64,000 nucleotides of DNA from an uncultured Candidatus Binatia bacterium (GTDB taxonomy: Bacteria; Desulfobacterota; Binatia; UBA9968; JAJDTQ01): positions 2,193,501-2,257,500 of the forward strand of contig OY282432.1 in assembly GCA_958295985.1 (NCBI GenBank). Direction: 5' to 3'. This document shows, one piece after another, positions 41,596 through 50,844 of the stretch (within the stretch, counting starts at the first letter, position 1; each line of letters opens with the position of its first letter). The notes below the pieces were generated by a model that was not told where the DNA came from, did not search any database, and saw only the letters and a list, made by a program, of their open reading frames with translations. The position numbers and the translations under genes are program-made.

Positions 41596-44178
41596 ATGGA
41601 ACTTATCCCGATAGCAAAAATGTTAAACCGCGTCGACACCAACGAAGAAACCGATTCGGTACTATTTCACGAACTTCTCTACGCAGGTGAATTTGTTACT
41701 AAAATGACGGTCCTCGCCTTGGTTACGTCTATCGATGACAACCGAGAGAATCATCCATATCGCTTCTTGCATGGGTTAGTCAGAGCCGACGGGATTGGCA
41801 CGTGGGGAACCACAGTCGACCAAATATGTACTGGACCGGCGGCACAGAGTCTATCCGCAGCGGTGGTCGCCGACGTCCGAGTATTCACCGAGCGAATCGG
41901 TTCCGATGATTGGCGGTACGACGCCGTACGTCAACTTCATGACGTCCTTGAAGGGGTTGACCCGGACACTGAGCGGATTGCGGGCAAGGTCAGCCTTCGT
42001 ACTTGGTTCACTAAGTTTGTCCAACTGCGCAACAAAACCCGCGGTCACGGCGCTATTACACCAGCGAATTGCGCTAGATTGGTGGGAAGCCTACGCACTT
42101 CGCTGCGACTAGTCGTAGACGGCAATCCTCTGTTTGGGCGACCTTGGGCGTATCTACATCGTAATCTGTCAGGGAAATATAACGTTGTTTCATTAGGGGG
42201 TGGCGTCGCGGCTTTTGACGGGTTAAAGACAGCCCGAAACGATGGAACGAATTACCCCGACGGAGTTTACTTGTGGGTGGATCGACCACGGTTAGTGGCG
42301 CTCGTAGAAAGCGACATTGATGCGTCTGATTTTTTCGTCGCAAATGGAGGCTTTAACGGACGCACATACGAGCTACACTCGCCCATTACCGATGACCGTT
42401 ACAAACAAGACGCCGGCCCCTATCTAGCGGTATCGTCGGACAGACCGCCCAGTGAAACCGAAGGGGCGAAAGCGCTTGACGTCTACGAAAACGTTTTGAC
42501 GAACATGCCAAATGCCTCAAAAGGATACGTTAAGCGACCACAGCTTGAAACGAAGGTTCGAGACAGGCTACTTGACGACCGACATCCGATCATTACACTG
42601 GTGGGTCGAGGAGGCATTGGCAAGACATCGCTAGCACTGACGGTGTTGGACGACATAGCCCGCTTGGAACGTTACGAGATGATCATTTGGTTTAGCGCTA
42701 GGGATATTGATTTGACTTCCGGTGGGCCAAAGTTGGTTCAACCGAAGACTCTGACAGAAAAGGAGATCGCGAAGGAATACGCGAACTTGCTGCGGGATTT
42801 GGAAGAGAACGTAACCGACGACGTCATTGTGCGCGACATGCGAGACAAGACGAATATAGGTAACTTGTTTGTCTTTGACAACTTCGAAACATTACAGAGC
42901 CCGGTGGACCTCTATCAATGGATTGACAACAACATCAGCCTGCCGAATAAAGCGTTTATTACAAGTCGCTTTAGAGACTTTAAGGCCGATTTTCCCATTG
43001 AAGTGTCGGGTATGGAACATGCCGAAGCTAAGGAACTGGTGCAGGGGCTCTCGGTAGAACTTGGAATCGCAAACAGGCTGGGCTCGACGAAGACAGAACA
43101 GATCATTGAGGAATCGAATGGCCATCCGTATGTAATCAAGATCATTCTCGGGGAGATCGCAGACAAGGGTACCTTTGGTAAACCAAGCCAGATCTTGGCG
43201 CGTAAGGACGGGATCTTGGAGGCATTGTTTGAAAGAACCTATAAGAACCTGTCGCCATTGGCTCGTCGTATCTTTCTTACTCTCAGCGGCTGGCGGTCGT
43301 TGGTGTTGCAGCTCGCGATGGAGGCAGTGGTACAACAGAGCAGTTCGGAGGGTGTGGATCCGGAAACAGCTGTGGATGAGTTGATTCGTATGTCGCTTAT
43401 TGAAAGACGGGAAACAGAGGATGGTGTGAGCTTCCTCGAAGTGCCCGTTGCAGCGGGGCTGTTCGGACGTAAGAAACTAGAGGTTAGTCCATATCATCGT
43501 TTGATTCAAGATGACATCCAGTTTCTAAGTGAATTAGGCCCTACAAAAAGCACCGATCTGAAGAAAGGGAGTTTCCGGCGGATTCAATCGATGTTCAGGA
43601 TGGCGGCTAAACTGCTGAACCGTGGTAATGTGTCGATTGACAATATGAGACCAGTTCTCAAGTTCATAGCTCGAAACTATCCTAGGGCATGGCTGCTGTT
43701 GGCGGATCTCGAGAAGGAGGTCGGCGCCGAAGTGGAGGAAGAAATCGCTTGTGTTCAACAGTTCCTGCAAGAGAGCCCGCAGGGGGATGAGGTGCTGAAG
43801 GCTTGGTTACGGTTGGTACATTTGTATCGGCAGAAAGGTGACATTATTGGCAGTTGCAACGCTTTTTTGAATGCGGCGAAGATCGAGGAGCCGGAGCTGT
43901 ATGATGCAAGTAGCATGGCGAACTACCTCAACGGCAACCTAGACATCCTTGGTGGGATGGACGCAGAACAACGAAGCGCAATCTTTCGGCCGGTCGCTCA
44001 AATTGTGGAAAGGCATCGGGAGAAGGCGTCAGCGACTGATCTGTCAAGGCTTGCGTGGCTATATCTTCACTGTGGTGAAGAAGAGAATGCCCGACGAACG
44101 GCAGAGGAAGGACTGGAAGCGGAGCCCTATAATGTGTATTGCGTGCGCCTTGTTAAAAAGTTGAGTGAAAATCAGTAG
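41596..44178 (+). CDS. HEPN-STAND (NB-ARC) NTPase with TPR C-terminus, candidate anti-phage effector
   Basis: 860 residues. The N-terminal about 200 residues are helical with LRNKTRGHGA: R145-N-x4-H151 fits the Rx4-6H RNase motif of HEPN domains. The STAND NTPase follows: P-loop GRGGIGKTS at 337, Walker B NLFVFDNFE at 423, sensor FITSRF at 454, GHP at 509, then a winged-helix-like region (about 540-640). The C-terminus is helical repeats ending in a TPR-like unit (LAWLYLHCGEEENARRTAEEGLEAEP). GAGGAG lies seven bases before the ATG at 41596; the open frame upstream overlaps chdC. Codon use is far AT-richer than the neighbours, indicating transfer. Predicted: abortive-infection sensor-nuclease. 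Confidence 0.85.
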   Translation: MELIPIAKMLNRVDTNEETDSVLFHELLYAGEFVTKMTVLALVTSIDDNRENHPYRFLHGLVRADGIGTWGTTVDQICTGPAAQSLSAAVVADVRVFTERIGSDDWRYDAVRQLHDVLEGVDPDTERIAGKVSLRTWFTKFVQLRNKTRGHGAITPANCARLVGSLRTSLRLVVDGNPLFGRPWAYLHRNLSGKYNVVSLGGGVAAFDGLKTARNDGTNYPDGVYLWVDRPRLVALVESDIDASDFFVANGGFNGRTYELHSPITDDRYKQDAGPYLAVSSDRPPSETEGAKALDVYENVLTNMPNASKGYVKRPQLETKVRDRLLDDRHPIITLVGRGGIGKTSLALTVLDDIARLERYEMIIWFSARDIDLTSGGPKLVQPKTLTEKEIAKEYANLLRDLEENVTDDVIVRDMRDKTNIGNLFVFDNFETLQSPVDLYQWIDNNISLPNKAFITSRFRDFKADFPIEVSGMEHAEAKELVQGLSVELGIANRLGSTKTEQIIEESNGHPYVIKIILGEIADKGTFGKPSQILARKDGILEALFERTYKNLSPLARRIFLTLSGWRSLVLQLAMEAVVQQSSSEGVDPETAVDELIRMSLIERRETEDGVSFLEVPVAAGLFGRKKLEVSPYHRLIQDDIQFLSELGPTKSTDLKKGSFRRIQSMFRMAAKLLNRGNVSIDNMRPVLKFIARNYPRAWLLLADLEKEVGAEVEEEIACVQQFLQESPQGDEVLKAWLRLVHLYRQKGDIIGSCNAFLNAAKIEEPELYDASSMANYLNGNLDILGGMDAEQRSAIFRPVAQIVERHREKASATDLSRLAWLYLHCGEEENARRTAEEGLEAEPYNVYCVRLVKKLSENQ

Positions 44179-44349
44179 GTACGATACAGAGGTTACGCGA
44201 AACGGTAACGTGTAGGTATGCTTGGCGAGGTCGTATAGGGTAGGACGAGTGATTCGTTCGCGGGGTCACCAGTGGTGTTTAGGTACCCGTCGGCGCGTTC
44301 GGTTCAGGTTGAGGTTCGGTGTCTGGAGCGTACTGCAACGGATTTTTTA

Positions 44350-44570
44350 CCGATGGTCACAGTGGAAAGGCCTCGACGCCGCGGTTCTCGCAGCGACAAC
44401 GGATGATGCAGGACCTTGGCTTCATTGGCCGGCGCTATGCCGGCCAAGTGACGCAGATCATCTCGGGCTCCATCGGCTTCGGCGACTAGGGATGGGGAGT
44501 GGGCCTCTTCGTCGCCGATTCCATGGTGTTCAAGAAGCTTGTCCACGATATGCGTTTCGACGAGCCCAGC
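44350..44570 (+). pseudogene. Broken copy of the 3' part of chdC
   Basis: The DNA from about 44400 to 44570 is clearly alignable to chdC 41200-41375, with weaker similarity from about 44350. In the chdC frame it reads RMMQDLGFIGRRYAGQVTQI, then FGD-stop where chdC has DDWEW, then FKKLVHDMRFDEPS. The proximal heme His is changed to Leu and a Trp codon is now TAG, so it cannot encode an active enzyme. No start or 5' half exists. It sits between the two low-GC defence-type genes and looks like a boundary scar of their insertion. The rest of 44179-44629 shows no other gene. Confidence 0.85.
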
Positions 44571-44629
44571 CGGGCACCCCGGGTCCGCTCCCTGTCCAAT
44601 AAACCAGGAACCACGTCAGGATTCTACGC

Positions 44630-45907
44630 ATGAAGTCGGCTATCAAAGATCTAGCGCAGTTGTCTGATGAGCGTCTCTTCGACGAGATTTCAGAAGGTAT
44701 CTCTCATATTCGCGAAAACGCGATGAGCTTGGAGGAGGCGGCTAAATGCCTCGTCAAAAGCGAGCATTACCGTATTGCCAAAATACTCTCCAGTCTTGCA
44801 GAGGAGGAGGCGGCGAAGGTTCTCGTGCTCGTTGATGTGGTGCGGTGCCCTCCCAACCAGTCGGAAGCCAAAGGGAGAACACTTAAATACTTTGACAATC
44901 ATTTTGTCAAGAGAATCTACGCTAAGTTGTGCTCCTATCACTTCACTGGCTTTGCGGACACGATCGAAGCGATCGAACATGAAAGTCAAGAGTTCTACCT
45001 TGATGGGCCCAACAACGTTGACTGGATCTTCCCAAACTCCGTTAGCATGGAAAGGGAGGGACAAATGTATGTGGACTATGTCAAGGATGCCACGACAGAG
45101 GGTGGGTCCTGTTCCTGGAATACACCCCTGTCTCTTTCCCATGCGGATGTTTATTTGGGTACACATATTCGTCCCGAGTCGATCGAAGTGTCTCGAGCCC
45201 TTTATCAAATCGGAGCGACCACCCCGGAGGGCTTGGCTGTCGTGGCGGACGTGTGGCGAAAGTTTGAACCGACGCCGGAGACGCGGACAGAGGAATTGAC
45301 AGGAATAAAGAACCACATGCTGGAGCGACTGCCGGACAAGGGTTTGCTCGCTCATGAGGATCCTCGGGTGATGCAGGATCTGTATTGTTGGCCGTTTCCG
45401 CTCTGGTCGTTGCAGATTGGGATTTCGGGGGTCAATCTGGATGAACTGCGCCGTAACCGGAGGGAGATCATCCGCAGGCGCAGTGAAGCGGAGGCGAAAA
45501 GGGAACCGCCGCCGACAATTAGCCGCAAGACAGTCGAGACATTGAACGATGCGTATAACCAATTTGAGAAGGAGATGGACGAACTGATCGACCGCCTTTT
45601 TCCGCCACCTAAGCCTCGCATTATTACTTTGAATGTCTATCGTCGGGCGGAAGATCTGGATTCGTACAAGCGACTGAAACGGATGGTGCTGAATTTAACC
45701 GACGAGGAGCGCGCGGACCTAGTTGCCCTCGCGTGGTTCGCGAGACCCGAGGTTATCGATTGGTCAGCCACATACAAACGCGCCCACACGCAGATTCGTA
45801 GCATTTCCTACGAATACGAGATCGGCCTTGGTTCTAAATGGCTGATCGGTCTTAACCGATGGAAACGAAAGCCGCGTAGGTTTGAAGCCGGGCGGCTGCA
45901 CGGGTGA
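44630..45907 (+). CDS. AbiV-like protein, candidate defence gene
   Basis: 425 residues, AT-richer than the core genome. Residues about 20-95 resemble AbiV abortive-infection proteins: ENAMSLEEAAKCLVKSEHYRIAKILSSLAEEEAAKVLVLVDVV, then FDNHFVKR where AbiV has an HKxK-type motif. Residues about 355-418 (DEERADLVALAWFARPEVIDWSATYKRA...KWLIGLNRW) resemble DUF3775-type domains. The middle is unassigned, with a highly charged stretch before ISRKTVETL. The ATG starts about 60 bases after the chdC fragment. With the STAND gene it forms a two-gene low-GC island. Assignment is by pattern and is moderate. Confidence 0.65.
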   Translation: MKSAIKDLAQLSDERLFDEISEGISHIRENAMSLEEAAKCLVKSEHYRIAKILSSLAEEEAAKVLVLVDVVRCPPNQSEAKGRTLKYFDNHFVKRIYAKLCSYHFTGFADTIEAIEHESQEFYLDGPNNVDWIFPNSVSMEREGQMYVDYVKDATTEGGSCSWNTPLSLSHADVYLGTHIRPESIEVSRALYQIGATTPEGLAVVADVWRKFEPTPETRTEELTGIKNHMLERLPDKGLLAHEDPRVMQDLYCWPFPLWSLQIGISGVNLDELRRNRREIIRRRSEAEAKREPPPTISRKTVETLNDAYNQFEKEMDELIDRLFPPPKPRIITLNVYRRAEDLDSYKRLKRMVLNLTDEERADLVALAWFARPEVIDWSATYKRAHTQIRSISYEYEIGLGSKWLIGLNRWKRKPRRFEAGRLHG

Positions 45908-45953
45908 CAAGCCTCGGGAATAGTCGCGAAGAGTGTTCCCAAGCCTTTTTGAG

Positions 45954-46997
45954 TCAGAACTCCATCCCGATCCCCTTTGCGCTGGCCAGGGCGAAGATCC
46001 GGCTGGCGATGGCGATGTCGGCGACGCCCTGTCCGGCGTTGTTCTTGAACAGGGTGGTCTGGTCGGAGGCGGTGCGGCCGGGGATTCGCCCGGTGAGGAG
46101 GTCGCTCAGGTCGCCGACCCGGTCCCACTGGAGGATGCCTTTCTCCACGGGCTCGTAGAAGTCTCCCTGCTGGTCCTGGATGGCCTGTTCGCGGGAGTTG
46201 GCGACGATGACGTCGGCCCGCTCTACGGTGGCGTCGTCGATCTCGCGGCGCCTTTGCTTGATGAGGCCGGCGTTCATGAGGCCGACGTTGCCGCCGACGA
46301 TGGAGGTGAGGTGGACGCCGGGCTCCAGCCAGGAGCCGTCGAACACCGGGACGTTGGAGTTGGTGGCGGTGAGGACCACGTCGGCGCCCCGGACGGCCTC
46401 CCGGGCGCTGTCCACCGGCGTCAGCTCGCAGGACACCAGGGGCTGCATTTCTTCACAGAAGGCCGTGCGGGTCTCGGGGGTGCGGCAGAAGAGCTTCACC
46501 TTCGTGAAGTTGCGAACGGCGGCGAAGGCGAGCAGGTGGTACTGGGCTTCGGCGCCGGCGCCGAGGAGGCCCAGCACGGCGGCGTCCTCCCGCGCCAGGT
46601 GGCGTGTGCCTACCGCGCTGGTGGCGGAGGTGCGCAGTTGGGTAGCACGGGTGGCAGGTACGCCCTTGACGCCGAAACGTCCCGCCAGAACGCCTTTGAG
46701 GGAGGCGTCCCGGGTGTCGAAGAGCACCACGCACGGACGGCCCATGTGGTCGTAGGTCTGGTTCTCCGTAGACGTGGCCACGAACTCGGAGTGCGCCAGG
46801 ACGCCGATGCCGCCCAGGCTGGGCACCCCGCCGGGATGCACGCTGACCCGGGCCCCTTCCCGGGTCATGATCCGGCGGCGTGGAGCATTGAGCTCCGGGT
46901 TGCCGCCCAACTCCCGGAAGCCCGCTTCTACCGCATCGATGGCCTCCTCCATGGTGAGGATATCGGCCGCGTCTTCGGCTCGGATCAGTAACGCCAC
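45954..46997 (-). CDS. Ornithine cyclodeaminase/mu-crystallin family protein
   Basis: 347 residues. The N-terminal LTMEEAIDAVEAGFRELGG, the substrate segment MTREGARVSVHPGGVPSLGGIG, and the Rossmann motif GLLGAGAEAQYHLLAFAAV near residue 133 define the family. Members deaminate ornithine or act as NAD(P)-dependent imine reductases or alanine dehydrogenases; the exact substrate is not determined. It begins 46 bases after the neighbouring MFS gene on the same strand. High GC returns here, marking the right edge of the low-GC island. Confidence 0.88.
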   Translation of the reverse strand: MALLIRAEDAADILTMEEAIDAVEAGFRELGGNPELNAPRRRIMTREGARVSVHPGGVPSLGGIGVLAHSEFVATSTENQTYDHMGRPCVVLFDTRDASLKGVLAGRFGVKGVPATRATQLRTSATSAVGTRHLAREDAAVLGLLGAGAEAQYHLLAFAAVRNFTKVKLFCRTPETRTAFCEEMQPLVSCELTPVDSAREAVRGADVVLTATNSNVPVFDGSWLEPGVHLTSIVGGNVGLMNAGLIKQRRREIDDATVERADVIVANSREQAIQDQQGDFYEPVEKGILQWDRVGDLSDLLTGRIPGRTASDQTTLFKNNAGQGVADIAIASRIFALASAKGIGMEF

Positions 46998-47043
46998 GTT
47001 GGTTCGATCCTTTCGATGTTCGTTGCCCGGGAGTGCCCGTGAA

Positions 47044-48279
47044 TCACGGGGAGGGCGTTCCTGCCGCTACCGCGGGAACGCCTCTGGGGATGGCCCGCTC
47101 GTCGATGGGCCAGTGTAGCACCGCCGCTACCACGCCGAGGCCCGCGCCGGTCCACCAGATGATGTCGTAGGACCCGGTGTAGTCGAACAGCATGCCGCCC
47201 AGCCAGATGCCGATGAAGCTGCCGATCTGGTGGTCCAGGAACACGATGCCGTAGAGCATGGCCATGTAGCGGGTGCCGAAGACCTGGGCCACGATGCCGC
47301 TGGTGAGGGGAATGGTGCTCAGAAACAGCAGGCCCATGAGCGACGAGAAAACCACCACGCTGAGCGGCGTCATGGGGAACAGGAAGAAACCCGCCATGAC
47401 CACGGCGCGCCCGAAGTAGATGAGGCTCAACAGGTTCTTCTTCCTGTAGCGGTTGCCGAGGACGCCGGCGGCAAGACACCCGACGACGTTGAACAGTCCG
47501 AGGAGCGAGATGGCGGTGGCGCCCAGGCCGGGAGACAGGCCGTTGTCCACCAGTAACGCAGGCAGATGCGCGGCGATGAACAGGGTCTGGAAGCCGCAGA
47601 CGAAGAAGCCGGCGGTCAGCAACAGGTAGCCGGAGTGGCGTCGGGCCTCCCCGAGGGCCTCCCTCAGGGTCTGGCCCCGCTGGGCGGCGCCCGCCGCCGG
47701 GGCGTTCTCGGCCAGCGCCGCGGACAGGGGCACGATGAGTGCGGCCACCACCGCCAGCAGCACCAGGGTCTGTACCCAACCGTAGGACGAGAGAAGGACC
47801 TGTCCGAAGGGCACCACCAGGAACTGTCCGGAAGAGCCGCCGGCGCTGCCGATGCCGAGGTAGAGGCTGCGCCTCCTGGGCGGCGCGCTGCGGCCGATCA
47901 CGGCGAGCACGAGGGAGAAGCTGGTGCCGCTCATGGCCACGCCGGTGAGAAAGGCGGTGCTGAAGGTCATGCTCCACGGGTCCGTGGACACGGACATGAG
48001 ATAGAGCCCGACCATGTAGGCCAGCGCGCTCAGGGCCACCACCTTGGCGGAGCCGTAACGGTCGGCCAGTCCCCCGAGGATCGGCTGCGCCAGCCCCCAG
48101 ATGAGGCTCTGGAGGGCGATGGCAAACGAGAAGATGCCCCGAGGCCAGCCCAGGGTGTCGCTGATGGGGGTGAGGAACAGGCCATAGGTCTGGCGGATGC
48201 CGAAGGCCAGCATCATGACCAGGGTGCCGCAGATCAGCACGACCACGGGTGTGCGCCAGGACCGTTGCATGCGTGTCAT
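47044..48279 (-). CDS. MFS transporter
   Basis: 411 residues, 12 helices. The first helices read FGIRQTYGLFLTPISDTLGWPRGIFSFAIALQSLIWGLAQPILGGLADRYGSAKV, as in monocarboxylate-type facilitators. It probably shares a transcript with the ornithine-cyclodeaminase-like gene downstream, suggesting uptake of an amino or keto acid. It is divergent from the TAXI-type gene at 48409; the 129-base gap contains a GC-rich, REP-like patch near 48310-48350. Confidence 0.85.
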   Translation of the reverse strand: MTRMQRSWRTPVVVLICGTLVMMLAFGIRQTYGLFLTPISDTLGWPRGIFSFAIALQSLIWGLAQPILGGLADRYGSAKVVALSALAYMVGLYLMSVSTDPWSMTFSTAFLTGVAMSGTSFSLVLAVIGRSAPPRRRSLYLGIGSAGGSSGQFLVVPFGQVLLSSYGWVQTLVLLAVVAALIVPLSAALAENAPAAGAAQRGQTLREALGEARRHSGYLLLTAGFFVCGFQTLFIAAHLPALLVDNGLSPGLGATAISLLGLFNVVGCLAAGVLGNRYRKKNLLSLIYFGRAVVMAGFFLFPMTPLSVVVFSSLMGLLFLSTIPLTSGIVAQVFGTRYMAMLYGIVFLDHQIGSFIGIWLGGMLFDYTGSYDIIWWTGAGLGVVAAVLHWPIDERAIPRGVPAVAAGTPSP

Positions 48280-48408
48280 GAGTCATAGAGGGTGCGGGCA
48301 ATCCAGTCAAGGTGTTCCGGCGGCGCGGGCGGGGATGACAAGGGGCGGCGCATGGGGCATAAAGGCTCCACCGCCCTCGAGCGGGAACCAACCGGCGGAG
48401 GTTATTCG

Positions 48409-49305
48409 ATGGTTTTCAGGATCGGCACAGCGGATACCGGCGGCACTTTCGACACCCAGGGCACGGCCATTGCCGAGGTGTTCAACCGGTCTCGTCCGCC
48501 GGAGGAACGCTGTGAGCTCACCCGCAGCTCGGCGAGCATCGACAACGCCAACCGGCTGGACCGGGGTGAGATCGAGTTCGGCTTCATGGCTTCCAACTGG
48601 GTTCCCCGGGCAGGTCGGGGAACGGCGCCCTTCGATCGCTCCATCGGACTGCGCATGGTGTCGCCGGCCAATGCCGGCCCGATATTCTTCGTCACGCTGG
48701 CCGGTACGCCCATGGACGACGTCGGCGACCTCGCCGGCAAACGGGTGGCGGTGGGGGCCCGGGACAGCGGCATGACCCAGCACGTCCACACTCTTTGCGA
48801 CGCCCTGGATATGCCTTTCTCGAAGTTCGACCCTGTCTACCTGGGCTTCCCCGAAGGGGCCGACGCGTTGGTGGCGGGAGAGGTGGACGTCCAGTTCCAG
48901 TGCCCGGTCCCCAACGCGGTGATGACGGACCTGAGCCGGCGCGCCCAGGTCAAGGTGGTCCCGTACCGGGAGGAACAGATCGAGCAGGTGTTGTCGAAGG
49001 TCTTCTTCTACCGGCGGGTGGTGATGCGCCGCGGCGTGTTCCGGGGAGTGGATGACGACGTTCCCCAGCTCGCGGTGCTCAATGTTCTGGTGACCCACGA
49101 GCGCGTGGACGAGGAGACCGTCTATTCCCTGGTTTCCGCGTTGGTGGAAAACACCGGGCCGCTGGCGCGGCTCAATCCCTTGTTCGAAGGTCTCGCCGAT
49201 CTGTACGAACCGCTGCGGACCCGGGGCCCGGAGGCGTTGGAACTGGACGGAGTGCCGCTGCATCCCGGCGCCTTGAGGGCGTACCGGGACGCGGGCTATC
49301 TGTAG
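48409..49305 (+). CDS. TAXI-family solute-binding protein, no signal peptide seen
   Basis: 298 residues with the TAXI/TRAP receptor pattern: FRIGTADTGGTFDTQGTAIAEVFN at the start, SIDNANRLDRGEIEFGFM, LAGKRVAVGARDSGMTQHVHTLCDAL and VYSLVSALVENTG near the end. Normally these proteins carry a Sec signal, but this one begins directly at the mature-like sequence. GGAGG seven bases before the ATG at 48409 supports this start. No TRAP membrane genes adjoin. It may be a cytoplasmic binding or regulatory protein. Confidence 0.8.
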   Translation: MVFRIGTADTGGTFDTQGTAIAEVFNRSRPPEERCELTRSSASIDNANRLDRGEIEFGFMASNWVPRAGRGTAPFDRSIGLRMVSPANAGPIFFVTLAGTPMDDVGDLAGKRVAVGARDSGMTQHVHTLCDALDMPFSKFDPVYLGFPEGADALVAGEVDVQFQCPVPNAVMTDLSRRAQVKVVPYREEQIEQVLSKVFFYRRVVMRRGVFRGVDDDVPQLAVLNVLVTHERVDEETVYSLVSALVENTGPLARLNPLFEGLADLYEPLRTRGPEALELDGVPLHPGALRAYRDAGYL

Positions 49306-49326
49306 CGGGGCAAGCCCGTCTACGGG

Positions 49327-50700
49327 CTACGATGCGGCTTTGCCGGCCATCGCCGCGGCTTGCTGACCGCGCCGCTCCAGGTAGTCCTTGGCGATGTCCG
49401 GAAACAGCGTGTAGGAGAGCAGGTCTTCCTCGGTGGCGGCGAGGTCGCCGATCTCCTTGCGGGCTTCCTCCATCCTGGGCTTCAACAGATCCGCGGGACG
49501 GCAGCGGATGGGATCCTTCTTTCCCAGGACCATGGCCTTCATTTCCTCGCTCACCGCGCCCGGCGGCTGACCGTAGTGCCCCATGACGTAGTTGCGCACT
49601 TCCAGGGTCACGACGCCGTAGCGCTTTCCGGTGAGGACGTTCAGCGTTGCCTGGGAGCCCACGATCTGGCTGGTGGGGGTCACCAGCGGGGGATAGCCGA
49701 GGTCCTGCCGCACCGTCTGCACTTCCCGGAGCACCTCATCCAGCCGGTTCTCGGCGTTCTGCTGACGCAACTGGTTCACTAGGTTCGAGAGCATGCCGCC
49801 CGGAATCTGCGACTCGACGATGTCGGCATTGACCCGGTTGCTGATGGGGCTTTCGAAATCGCTGTACTTGGTGCGCACCTCGGTAAAGTAGTCGGCAATG
49901 CCGCTCAACGGCTGCAGGTCGAGGCCAGTGTCGTATGGGGTCCCCTTGAGGGCCACCACCAGGGCCTCCGTTGCGGGCTGGGAGGTGCCGTGGGACAGGG
50001 TGGAGATGGCCGTGTCGACGATGTCCACCCCCGCTTCCACGGCCATGATGTAGGACATCTGGGCCATGCCGGTGGTGCAGTGGGAGTGCAGATGGACGGG
50101 GATGTCGAACCGCTTCTTCAACGCGCCGATGAGTCCGTAGGCCACGTACGGCGACAGCAGCCCCGCCATGTCCTTCACGGCCAGCACGTCGGTGCCGGCG
50201 TCCACGAGCTTTTCAGCGAAATCGACGAAGTACTGGAGCGAGTGGACCGGGCTGATGGTGTACGATACCGCGGCCTCGAGGACCTTCCCGGTGCGCTTGA
50301 CCGCGTCCATGGAGGTCTTCATGTTGCGGACGTCGTTCATGGCGTCGAACACCCTGAACACGTCGATGCCGTTATCCGCGGACTTTTCGATGAAGGACTC
50401 GACGGCGTCATCCGGGTAGTTGCGGTACCCGACGATGTTCTGCCCCCGTAGCAACATCTGGAGCCGGGTATTGGGCATGGCCTCCCGGATCAACCTCAAT
50501 CGGTCCCAGGGGTCTTCGTTCAGATACCGGAGGCATGCGTCGAACGTGGCGCCGCCCCACATCTCTACCGACCAGAAGCCGATCTTGTCGAGATCCTGGG
50601 CGATGGGCAACATGTCCTCCGTGCGCATACGCGTCGCCAGCAGCGACTGGTGTGCGTCTCTCAGCACGGTTTCGGTGATCCCGACCTTCTTGCCTTCCAT
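49327..50700 (-). CDS. Biotin-dependent carboxyltransferase subunit (PycB/OadA, 5S-like)
   Basis: 457 residues of the DRE-TIM carboxyltransferase family: TETVLRDAHQSLLATRMR at the start, EMWGGATFDACLRYL, MLLRGQN, AVKDMAGLLSP with the carboxylated Lys, and HLHSHCTTG metal ligands. A second domain (IPGGMLSNLVNQLRQQN) follows. The C-terminal biotinyl domain found in longer OadA or PycB proteins is missing, so a separate biotin carrier must exist elsewhere. It acts on pyruvate/oxaloacetate or methylmalonyl-CoA. It stands alone, convergent with the TAXI gene. Confidence 0.9.
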   Translation of the reverse strand: MEGKKVGITETVLRDAHQSLLATRMRTEDMLPIAQDLDKIGFWSVEMWGGATFDACLRYLNEDPWDRLRLIREAMPNTRLQMLLRGQNIVGYRNYPDDAVESFIEKSADNGIDVFRVFDAMNDVRNMKTSMDAVKRTGKVLEAAVSYTISPVHSLQYFVDFAEKLVDAGTDVLAVKDMAGLLSPYVAYGLIGALKKRFDIPVHLHSHCTTGMAQMSYIMAVEAGVDIVDTAISTLSHGTSQPATEALVVALKGTPYDTGLDLQPLSGIADYFTEVRTKYSDFESPISNRVNADIVESQIPGGMLSNLVNQLRQQNAENRLDEVLREVQTVRQDLGYPPLVTPTSQIVGSQATLNVLTGKRYGVVTLEVRNYVMGHYGQPPGAVSEEMKAMVLGKKDPIRCRPADLLKPRMEEARKEIGDLAATEEDLLSYTLFPDIAKDYLERRGQQAAAMAGKAAS

Positions 50701-50844
50701 CAGTTTCTCCCGGTTCGCGAATGGTGAGGGGCGCGGTATTCGTACCGCGATGACATTAACCCGACAGAGTAGGGGATCGCGATTGCATTTGCAAGCAAAA
50801 TCGCGCCTGTGCGCGTCTTTTGGGGCGGAAACAGCGGTCGCGCG

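Noticed and set aside
44222..44602. A 126-codon plus-strand frame across the chdC fragment
   Set aside because: Its translation equals the shifted-frame shadow of chdC, so it is not a gene. The chdC frame in this stretch is broken by a stop.
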